Below are positions 1 through 4,762 of a stretch of DNA of 9,580 bases, piece by piece; the first letter of the stretch is position 1; every line of letters starts with the position of its first letter. The translations under genes and the position numbers were made by a program. Location of the stretch: NCBI GenBank assembly GCA_964399965.1, contig CAYNRX010000053.1, forward strand, positions 1 to 9,580. The letters run 5' to 3'. Under the pieces are notes generated by a model. The model was not told the DNA's origin and did not search any database. It saw only the letters and a list, made by a program, of their open reading frames with translations. This DNA is from UBA1381 sp964399965 (GTDB taxonomy: Bacteria; Bacillota; Clostridia; UBA1381).

Positions 1-216
1 CCAGGATACCTCCGCATCGCCTTCTTCTATCAGCTTCCAAGCGGTCAGGGGACGGCTTGCGGCGTTGTCTATGGGGGAGAACTCGAACGACCGGTTCTCG
101 ATCAGCTCCGCATAAAGGCCGCCATCGGCCGCGTGGTTTATATCCTCGAAAAATATCCCGAAAAGATCGCCCAGCTCGCATGTCGTTCTCTCGGGAAAAA
201 GCGAGATCTTTCTCAT
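1..216 (-). CDS. GH51 alpha-L-arabinofuranosidase, N-terminal 72 residues (runs off window)
   Basis: This is the first 72 codons of a gene read leftwards and cut by the window edge. The reverse-complement reading begins MRKISLFPER. Residues about 19-48 hold FGIFFEDINHAADGGLYAEL and NRSFEF, the N-terminal signature of the GH51 arabinofuranosidase class (the FFEDINHAADGG strand and the conserved ENRSFE stretch). Such enzymes release terminal alpha-L-arabinofuranose from arabinan, arabinoxylan or pectin side chains by a retaining mechanism. The two catalytic Glu residues lie further downstream and outside the window. No signal peptide is visible, so a cytoplasmic location is likely. An AGAAAGG ribosome site lies 11 nt before the ATG, and a strong promoter lies at 259-287. 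Family call is confident; exact substrate is inferred. Confidence 0.88.
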   Translation of the reverse strand, partial: MRKISLFPERTTCELGDLFGIFFEDINHAADGGLYAELIENRSFEFSPIDNAASRPLTAWKLIEEGDAEVSW

Positions 217-258
217 ATAAAACTCTGCCTTTCTGTAAGATTTTTATTTTACCGCTGT

Positions 259-287
259 ATTATAACCCAGGCAAGGAAGAATGTAAA
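259..287 (-). promoter_or_regulatory. Sigma-A-type promoter for the GH51 gene
   Basis: On the minus strand there is TTTACA (282-287), a 17-nt spacer and a perfect TATAAT (259-264). Transcription would start near 252, giving a leader of about 35 nt before the ATG at 216. The GH51 gene therefore has its own transcription unit and is not read from marR. Confidence 0.75.
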
Positions 288-329
288 TAGTATTATTTTG
301 ATGAATACCATAAAATAGGAATATGCGCG

Positions 330-353
330 GGCCGCCTGCCGGATCGGGCGGCC
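330..353. other. GC-rich hairpin between the marR terminator and the GH51 promoter
   Basis: Perfect arms GGCCGCC (330-336) and GGCGGCC (347-353) flank a 10-nt spacer. No T-run follows on either strand, so it is not a classical terminator by itself. It may act as a pause or insulating stem behind the terminator at 373-410. Confidence 0.35.
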
Positions 354-372
354 GCCGATGTCGCCGCAAAAG

Positions 373-410
373 AAAAAACGGGTGCCGGCCGCGGCCGATT
401 CCCGTTTTTC
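373..410 (-). terminator. Rho-independent terminator downstream of marR
   Basis: Arms AAAAACGGG (374-382) and CCCGTTTTT (401-409) enclose a further self-complementary GC block (386-397). Read on the minus strand, the stem ends in six U residues. It lies about 90 bp past the marR stop codon. Confidence 0.8.
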
Positions 411-421
411 CGTTTGCATTT

Positions 422-468
422 AAAAAGAGAGATATTGTGTACATGATACCACAACAGCCGCTCTTTTT
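422..468. repeat. Nested inverted repeat in the marR 3' region
   Basis: Outer arms AAAAAGAG (422-429) and CTCTTTTT (461-468) enclose inner arms TTGTG (435-439) and CACAA (450-454). On the minus-strand transcript it lies between the marR stop and the terminator. Function unknown; it could be a 3' UTR structure or a weak upstream terminator. Confidence 0.35.
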
Positions 469-502
469 CCACTTGATTCTTGCCCTATCCGCTAAAAAAC
501 CA

Positions 503-949
503 TCAATTATTGCCTTCCAGGTTAGCGCGTATCTTATCGGTTATCGAGTAAAAGGCTTCTATCTCCTCCTCGGAAAGGCCCCTGGTGGCCTGGGCATCGA
601 TATGGCGCATATGCTTGTCGATAAGCTCAAACACCTCCATCGCCTTATCGGTGAGGATTATCTTTTTCAGCCGTCCGTCCCCGGAAATGGGCACCCGTGT
701 CAAAAGCCCGTTTTTCTCCATCAGCTTAAGGATTCCGGTGGCCGTGGAACGGCGTATCTTGAACTCCTGCTCGATATCGCGCTGGAACACATCGCGCCCC
801 TGCTTAAGATTTGCGCAGACGAAGCCGATAATGGCTCCATGCATACCGGTCATCCCCGACACCGCCACATCCGAAAGATCATCCACGCGGCGGCGGATAA
901 GATTTGAAAGTGAGCGTACTGTAAAGCTGACGGTCTTTTTTGATTGCAT
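503..949 (-). CDS. MarR-family winged-helix transcriptional regulator (148 aa)
   Basis: A DNA-binding repressor or activator of the MarR family, 148 residues, the usual length. The winged helix spans about residues 53-100: helix FQRDIEQEFKI, recognition helix RRSTATGILKLMEKNGLL (66-83), then the wing around 85-98 with the ISGDGRLKK basic hairpin typical of MarR proteins. The terminal helices (about 5-50 and 103-145) would form the dimer interface. A longer frame starts at 976, but AAGGAGG lies 6 nt before the ATG at 949 and nothing comparable precedes the upstream ATG, so I chose 949. It has a perfect promoter with a palindrome at the transcription start, consistent with autoregulation. Targets and ligand are not evident. 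Neighbours are pectin-degrading enzymes, but control of them is only a guess. No DUF or efflux gene is fused or adjacent. Confidence 0.9.
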   Translation of the reverse strand: MQSKKTVSFTVRSLSNLIRRRVDDLSDVAVSGMTGMHGAIIGFVCANLKQGRDVFQRDIEQEFKIRRSTATGILKLMEKNGLLTRVPISGDGRLKKIILTDKAMEVFELIDKHMRHIDAQATRGLSEEEIEAFYSITDKIRANLEGNN

Positions 950-998
950 TTTCGGCCTCCTTATATCCACAGGCATAAAGTTTCATATGTGCAAAAAG

Positions 999-1012
999 AT
1001 TAGTTACCTAAT
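999..1012. promoter_or_regulatory. Palindromic candidate operator at the marR transcription start
   Basis: ATTAG-TTAC-CTAAT is a perfect 5+5 dyad. It sits directly downstream of the -10 box (1016-1021), over the predicted start of transcription. The position and size suit a MarR dimer repressing its own gene. This is inference from placement and symmetry only. Confidence 0.5.
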
Positions 1013-1015
1013 AAT

Positions 1016-1044
1016 ATTATAAAATATTTCCGCCCTTTTGTCAA
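1016..1044 (-). promoter_or_regulatory. Consensus sigma-A promoter of marR
   Basis: The minus strand reads TTGACA (1039-1044), 17 nt, TATAAT (1016-1021), a full match to the vegetative consensus with optimal spacing. The 5' leader to the chosen start at 949 would be about 60 nt. Confidence 0.85.
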
Positions 1045-1061
1045 GTGGTAAATGCAGCGCA

Positions 1062-1092
1062 TAAAAAGGAGCCGCCCTTTATGGACGGCTCC
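1062..1092 (-). terminator. Rho-independent terminator of the rhamnogalacturonan lyase gene
   Basis: Arms at 1068-1077 and 1083-1092 form a 10-bp stem (one G-U pair on the minus-strand RNA) with the 5-nt loop AUAAA, followed by UUUUUAU. It lies 16 bp past the stop codon and separates this gene from the marR promoter. Confidence 0.88.
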
Positions 1093-1107
1093 TGGAAAAA
1101 GCCTGAT

Positions 1108-3867
1108 TTAGCCTATAGCTGCCAGCAATCTCGACAGCATTGTTGCTGCCTGGCCTCTTGTTGCGCCCGAAGCAGGCTCGAACGTTGTTTCCGTGATACC
1201 GGTAACGATACCGAGCTTAACAGCTCCCGCAACGTCCTCAACTGCCCATGCGCTGATCTGATCCTTATCGGTGAACTGGTCTACCGAACCGCCGGATACG
1301 TCAACGCCCTTGGAAACAGCCGCATTCGTTACCATTGACGCCATCTCCTCGCGGTTGATGGGATCGTCAACGTTCATAACGATGTTGGAATCGATAATAC
1401 CTGCCGCATTTGCAGCCTCAACGGCCGGGGTAGCCCAATGCTCGCCCTCTGCCTGCGCTCTCAGCTCAAGTCCGAGAGCCTTAGCGATAAGCTGTGTGAA
1501 CTGACCCTTTGTAACAGCCGAATCCGGCTCATATGTGGTCTCTGTCATACCGTTTACAATACCTGCATTGTACATCTCCAGTACGTAGTCCTTAGCCCAG
1601 TGGCCTTCGATATCCGTAAACGGATTGTCGCCGGTCGACGGGGTCTCGGGTCTGTCAACGCCGGTATCAGCCGGAAGAGCGGACTCGTCAAACGCAGCCT
1701 CTGTGTAATTGTTGGCTACAACATTTACGTTGGCCGCAGGCTGGGTCGTGTACTGCGAATCAGCGATCTTATCGTTCATGTACCAACCGATGTGAGGCGG
1801 CTGGTTGTAGCAGTTGCCGTATGCGCTGGCGGAATTTCTGTAAACTCCGTCATGCATGAGCGTATAGAAGTTATACTCTGTCGGGATATCCGTTGTGTAA
1901 ACTCTCAGAGCAAACGTCTTTGTCGTCATCTTCAGAGTCGTGGTGATCTCTGTCGGAGTCTGATCGTCCGTCCAGGGATCTGCCGGATCGCCCTGCAATG
2001 TGTAGGGAGCTTCCTGAACCTCTTCGCCTGTTACAGCGTAGGTAACGATCTCTTCTCTCCAGTCGCCGAGGATATCAGCCTGAGCATTTACGTTACCCTT
2101 GGTGCCGTTGATGGAATTACCCTCAAGAGTCTTTATTGTGTCGAGCTTTTGCGTCTCATCGTTCCACTTCTGGATATTTACATGATCCTGAAGCTCATCC
2201 TGGAGATCGCCGTCCCAATAGATCCTGCCGTTCATCGAAAGGCCGAGATCGGCAAGCTTGGTGTCGGTATTGTCATAGTAGCCCGAGCTGCCGGCGCCCC
2301 ATACAACGTACAAGGAATCCTTGTAGCCGATGTTGCCTATCATACCACGGCCTGTATCCTTAACGCCGTTATGAGCCTGGAGAATGGTTCCAGTTGCAGC
2401 GTCCTGAACTGCAAAGCCCCAGTTATGCCAGATACCGGTCTCGTCCTGTATGCCGTAAGTAGCTGCAAGATCGGAGGGATTTCTGCCCTTCTGAACAGCG
2501 TCCGGATTAGCGGACTCTTCGTCTGTGTAAGCCGTACCCTCTTCCTTAACGCTCATGAACTCCAGGCCTTCGTGTGTCGGGTCGAAGTCGCCCAGGTGCA
2601 TAGCGTCGCCGTGGCCGAGGCCTGAGCACCAGAGAACGGAACCGTCATCGTCAAGCGCCATGGAGCCGAGGAATACCTCGTCCTTGCCGTCGCCGTCAGC
2701 ATCGCCGGCTTCCATGTTATGGTTACCATGGCTGATGTATTTAGCGTTATCGCCCTGCTGGGTATCGAAGCTCCAGTCAAGAACGATCTTGCCGTTCTGC
2801 AGTGAATAAGACGCCAGGCTCAAACGTCCGGGAGCGATCTCCGGTTTACCGCCGTAGTAGCCTCTGCCTATAATAGCCGAAGGCGTCTGGCCGTTTATGT
2901 AGGCCACTGTGCCGTTGTAACGCTCCGAACGGTTACCGAAGTCGTCGCCGAAGGTCAGCGATACGGAGTTGGAGCCTACTTCATTGCTAAGATAGAAATT
3001 TGTGGTATCGATTATGGTACCGTCGCCGTCAAAGCAGGTCATATAAAGCGGACCCTGCAGGTTCTTACCGGCGTTCATGGCAGCCCAGCTTGAAGCGTAG
3101 TCCTTGCTTCTTTCAGCATCGCCGACAACGTTTCCGGCCGAGTCTGTCGTGCCGTCAGCCGTTCTTAAGAATATCTCGGCACCGCCGTCGTTATCAAAGT
3201 CGGCAGCCATTACCATGGTATCGTGCTGGCCGGCTCTGATGTTGTAGCCCATGTCGATTCTCCACATATGCGTACCATCGAGCTTATAAGCATCGAGGTA
3301 TACCTTTCCTGTCTGGCCTGTGGAGGCTGCGTCCTTAGCGTCGTCCGGATTCCAGATAACGATTATCTCGTACTGGCCGTCGCCGTCAAGATCTGCAACG
3401 TAGGAGTCGCCCGGCGTATAGCCCGGTGTATATACGCCTCCTCTGTTGATCGCCGGTTCTCCCTCGTATACAGGCGCCTCGGCCATGGGGATCTCAAGAT
3501 ATCCCTTATCCCATACGCTTACTGTGGACGACATGGTCTCGCCGTTCTTTACTACTGTGTACTTATCGGCAGCCGTTCCCGCTGTGTCCTCGAAGTTCGT
3601 GATAGCTCCCTCTGCTATCTTCTCCTGATTTCTGTAAAGCGCAAACGTCGTATCCGCAGGCTCTGTAGCCAGACGTCTCCAGGATACGAAAACGCCGTTG
3701 TCAGACGCTACCGCCACAACGCCCCTGTCAAGGTTCTCCACGTTGCGCGGAGTGTCCGCTGCGCTGGCCGTCATCGGAGCCGCCATGATGCCGCAGGTAG
3801 CTATCTGCGCCAGTACCAGACCGGAAACAGCGGCCTTTTTCAGGCTTTTCTTCCAATGTTTGGACAT
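1108..3867 (-). CDS. Secreted, S-layer-homology-anchored PL11 rhamnogalacturonan lyase (919 aa)
   Basis: A probable extracellular lyase that cleaves the RG-I backbone of pectin by beta-elimination (YesW/YesX family, PL11). Residues 1-36 form a signal peptide: KKSLKK, a hydrophobic core and an ASA cleavage site. Residues about 40-120 are the beta-sandwich typical of PL11 (GVFVSWRRLATEPADTTFALYR). Residues about 135-715 form the beta-propeller, with Asp-rich calcium loops such as DLDGDGQYE (159), DFDNDGGAE (223) and DADGDGKDE (389), and the family motif ILGDWREEI (599-607). After a linker come three SLH repeats (about 748-797, 806-853, 865-917), which bind secondary cell-wall polymer and tether the enzyme to the surface. 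At 919 residues it is about 300 longer than YesW because of this tail. The start at 3867 follows AAGGAGG with a 9-nt gap; the longer frame to 3951 runs back through the promoter. Monocistronic. Confidence 0.92.
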   Translation of the reverse strand: MSKHWKKSLKKAAVSGLVLAQIATCGIMAAPMTASAADTPRNVENLDRGVVAVASDNGVFVSWRRLATEPADTTFALYRNQEKIAEGAITNFEDTAGTAADKYTVVKNGETMSSTVSVWDKGYLEIPMAEAPVYEGEPAINRGGVYTPGYTPGDSYVADLDGDGQYEIIVIWNPDDAKDAASTGQTGKVYLDAYKLDGTHMWRIDMGYNIRAGQHDTMVMAADFDNDGGAEIFLRTADGTTDSAGNVVGDAERSKDYASSWAAMNAGKNLQGPLYMTCFDGDGTIIDTTNFYLSNEVGSNSVSLTFGDDFGNRSERYNGTVAYINGQTPSAIIGRGYYGGKPEIAPGRLSLASYSLQNGKIVLDWSFDTQQGDNAKYISHGNHNMEAGDADGDGKDEVFLGSMALDDDGSVLWCSGLGHGDAMHLGDFDPTHEGLEFMSVKEEGTAYTDEESANPDAVQKGRNPSDLAATYGIQDETGIWHNWGFAVQDAATGTILQAHNGVKDTGRGMIGNIGYKDSLYVVWGAGSSGYYDNTDTKLADLGLSMNGRIYWDGDLQDELQDHVNIQKWNDETQKLDTIKTLEGNSINGTKGNVNAQADILGDWREEIVTYAVTGEEVQEAPYTLQGDPADPWTDDQTPTEITTTLKMTTKTFALRVYTTDIPTEYNFYTLMHDGVYRNSASAYGNCYNQPPHIGWYMNDKIADSQYTTQPAANVNVVANNYTEAAFDESALPADTGVDRPETPSTGDNPFTDIEGHWAKDYVLEMYNAGIVNGMTETTYEPDSAVTKGQFTQLIAKALGLELRAQAEGEHWATPAVEAANAAGIIDSNIVMNVDDPINREEMASMVTNAAVSKGVDVSGGSVDQFTDKDQISAWAVEDVAGAVKLGIVTGITETTFEPASGATRGQAATMLSRLLAAIG

Positions 3868-3930
3868 ATTACATCTCCTCCTTATATTATCCCGCTCGTG
3901 TCGATATACAACCAAGCTATTCTTGATATA

Positions 3931-3951
3931 ATTGTAGCACAAGAGAGTCAA
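3931..3951 (-). promoter_or_regulatory. Probable promoter of the rhamnogalacturonan lyase gene
   Basis: The minus strand has TGC-TACAAT, an extended -10 (TACAAT at 3931-3936, TG element at 3938-3939). A TTGACT box (3946-3951) is also present, but it lies only 9 nt from TACAAT. It would instead pair with a poor -10 (TATCAA) 17 nt downstream. A/T-rich tracts upstream (3961-4000) could act as an UP element. The leader would be about 60 nt. Confidence 0.45.
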
Positions 3952-4047
3952 AAATGGAAGTAATTTTACTACTTTTTTTATTCAAATTTCAGTGTTTTTT
4001 GTGCAATAATACGCCGCCTGCCGGCTCTTTGTCTACTATGCATAAAA

Positions 4048-4073
4048 CGGCTTTTTGATAAGCCGCATTTTTT
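4048..4073. terminator. Small hairpin with T-run upstream of the first sRNA copy
   Basis: CGGCTT (4048-4053) and AAGCCG (4060-4065) form a 6-bp stem, followed on the plus strand by CA and six T. On the minus strand the stem is followed by four T. It may isolate the sRNA array from the lyase promoter region or be left over from a lost unit. No plus-strand gene lies upstream. Confidence 0.4.
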
Positions 4074-4097
4074 GACAGGGATTTTTTCAAAAAGGTC

Positions 4098-4125
4098 TTT
4101 ACAAATCCCGAAAATGTGATATAAT
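4098..4125 (+). promoter_or_regulatory. Promoter of sRNA copy 1
   Basis: TTTACA (4098-4103), 16-nt spacer and TATAAT (4120-4125), with TGA before the -10 box giving a TGnTATAAT extended -10. The T-tract then A-tract at 4082-4093 upstream of the -35 box resembles an UP element. Predicted start near 4132. Confidence 0.85.
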
Positions 4126-4131
4126 ATACTT

Positions 4132-4238
4132 GTAACACGGACAAGCGATTGTGCGTGTTTCATATACCCTTTTATCATATATACCACCACCATTGAGTAA
4201 GCGAGAGCCGGCGGTTTATCCGTCGGCTTTCGTTTATT
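4132..4238 (+). ncRNA. Tandem small RNA, copy 1 (about 107 nt)
   Basis: Boundaries are set by the promoter and the terminator. The 5' hairpin is AACACG (4134-4139), G-G mismatch, ACAA (4141-4144), tetraloop GCGA (4145-4148, a GNRA loop), then UUGU and CGUGUU (4149-4159). A mostly unpaired, C-rich linker follows (4160-4197) and includes UACCCUUUUAU and ACCACCACC. The 3' hairpin pairs 4198-4214 with 4220-4236 around loop UUUAU and is U-rich at its end. There is no start codon with a ribosome site and the linker has no conserved reading frame, so I call it non-coding. I do not recognise an Rfam family. A trans-acting, C-rich-motif regulator of ribosome sites is plausible but only inferred. Confidence 0.75.
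4198..4238 (+). terminator. Terminator hairpin of sRNA copy 1
   Basis: A 17-bp stem (4198-4214 with 4220-4236, including three G-U pairs) and a 5-nt loop TTTAT. The 3' arm itself is U-rich (CTTTCGTTTATT), without a long uninterrupted U-run. Confidence 0.7.
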
Positions 4239-4312
4239 CCATCCCGTAAAGTTGCATAAAATACCGCCCCGCAAATCCTGTGAATTTGTGATATTTTTTT
4301 GATAAAAAAGTC

Positions 4313-4340
4313 TTTACAAATCCGGAAAATGTGGTATAAT
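4313..4340 (+). promoter_or_regulatory. Promoter of sRNA copy 2
   Basis: TTTACA (4313-4318), 16 nt, TATAAT (4335-4340) with a TGG extended -10. The T-run/A-run pair at 4292-4309 precedes the -35 box. Predicted start near 4347. Confidence 0.85.
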
Positions 4341-4346
4341 ATATTT

Positions 4347-4454
4347 GTAACACGGACAATCGATTGTGCGTGTTTCATATACCCTTTTATCATATATACC
4401 ACCACCATTGAGTAAGTGAGAGCCGTCCGGTTTATCCGGCGGCTTTCGCTTATT
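4347..4454 (+). ncRNA. Tandem small RNA, copy 2 (about 108 nt)
   Basis: Over the 66-nt core this copy differs from copy 1 at one base, changing the 5' hairpin loop from GCGA to TCGA (4360-4363). Stem arms AACACG/CGTGTT and ACAA/TTGT are unchanged, as is the C-rich linker. The 3' hairpin (4413-4430 with 4436-4452) differs from copy 1 in several stem bases that preserve pairing, for example GC/GT swapped for GT/GC pairs near the base, and has one bulged T. Same reasoning and uncertainty as copy 1. Confidence 0.75.
4413..4454 (+). terminator. Terminator hairpin of sRNA copy 2
   Basis: A 17-bp stem (4413-4430 with 4436-4452) with one bulged base and the same TTTAT loop as copy 1. It is followed by TTCTACCCC, so the U-rich part is within the 3' arm. 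Confidence 0.68.
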
Positions 4455-4528
4455 CTACCCCATAAAGCTGCATAAAATATCGGCCTGTAGAATCCGTGAA
4501 TTTGTGATATTTTTCCTGCAAAAAGGTC

Positions 4529-4556
4529 TTTACAAATCCAGAAAATGTGATATAAT
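4529..4556 (+). promoter_or_regulatory. Promoter of sRNA copy 3
   Basis: TTTACA (4529-4534), 16 nt, TATAAT (4551-4556) with a TGA extended -10. The T-tract and A-tract flank CCTGC at 4511-4524. Predicted start near 4563. Confidence 0.85.
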
Positions 4557-4562
4557 ATATTT

Positions 4563-4664
4563 GTAACACGGACAAGTGATTGTGCGTGTTTCATATACCC
4601 TTTTATCATATATACCACCACCATTGAGAGGGCACAGTTTCGGCTGTGTCCTCTCACTCTTTTT
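4563..4664 (+). ncRNA. Tandem small RNA, copy 3 (about 102 nt)
   Basis: The core matches copy 1 except for one base in the 5' hairpin loop, GTGA instead of GCGA (4576-4579), again a GNRA loop. The linker (4591-4625) is identical. The 3' end is different: the stem 4626-4637/4644-4655 begins directly at GAGAGG and has an unrelated sequence followed by a clean U-run. Core conservation with an exchanged terminator argues that the 5' hairpin and linker are the functional part. Confidence 0.75.
4626..4664 (+). terminator. Terminator of sRNA copy 3
   Basis: A 12-bp stem GAGAGGGCACAG / CTGTGTCCTCTC with one G-U pair and a 6-nt loop, followed by ACTCTTTTT. This is the most canonical terminator of the three copies. 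Confidence 0.85.
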
Positions 4665-4691
4665 AGCGAAATATTCCCCCAAAAGCAACAA

Positions 4692-4745
4692 GTCCGATAT
4701 ATCCCGGCCGAAGCGCGATATATCGGACGTTTTTTTGTTTTTGCC
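4692..4745 (+). terminator. Strong terminator between the sRNA array and the MATE gene
   Basis: A perfect 12-bp stem GTCCGATATATC (4692-4703) / GATATATCGGAC (4717-4728), followed on the plus strand by GTTTTTTTGTTTTT. It is a second stop behind sRNA copy 3. On the minus strand the stem is followed by TTGTTGCTTTT, so it may also end the MATE operon transcript (its stop codon is at 4763-4765), less efficiently. Confidence 0.8.
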
Positions 4746-4762
4746 GCAATCAAAGGCAGCCC

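Larger units (their letters stand above)
4040..4664 (+). repeat. Three tandem copies of a ~215-bp small-RNA transcription unit
   Basis: The units start at GCATAAAA boxes at 4040, 4254 and 4470, which lie 58, 59 and 59 nt before the -35 boxes. The -10 boxes are spaced 215 and 216 bp apart. Each unit has, in order, a T-tract/A-tract, an extended -10 promoter, a 66-nt near-identical core and a terminator hairpin. The stretches between each terminator and the next promoter are more diverged but alignable, notably between copies two and three. No protein gene is supported here on either strand. The three transcripts are listed separately. Confidence 0.85.

Noticed and set aside
323..907. Plus-strand frame of 194 residues opposite marR
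   Set aside because: Shadow of the MarR gene, which has clear family motifs, a ribosome site, a promoter and a terminator on the other strand.
950..976. Upstream ATG of the MarR frame (adds nine residues)
   Set aside because: No ribosome site precedes it, while AAGGAGG lies at the right distance before the ATG at 949; the extra stretch includes the Shine-Dalgarno sequence itself.
1438..2625. Plus-strand frame of 395 residues opposite the rhamnogalacturonan lyase
   Set aside because: Antisense shadow without recognisable domain, ribosome site or promoter; the minus-strand product has a signal peptide, propeller and SLH repeats.
3868..3951. Upstream ATG of the lyase frame (adds 28 residues)
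   Set aside because: It would place codons over the promoter and ribosome site, and the signal peptide begins properly at 3867.
4040..4664. CRISPR array or transposon repeats
   Set aside because: There are only three units of ~215 bp with promoters and terminators, no short regular repeat with unique spacers, no cas genes, no terminal inverted repeats and no transposase.
4175..4753. Minus-strand frame of 192 residues through the repeat array, with the repeated peptide MKHAQS(L/I)VRVTNILYHIF; a similar 98-residue frame at 3978-4274
   Set aside because: The frame is the antisense of the sRNA promoters, cores and terminators. The repeated peptide comes from the -10 box and the 5' hairpin read backwards. 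There is no proper ribosome site (GGG only 3 nt before the ATG) and no minus-strand promoter. A type I toxin was considered, but the frame is not a conserved short hydrophobic peptide with its own signals.
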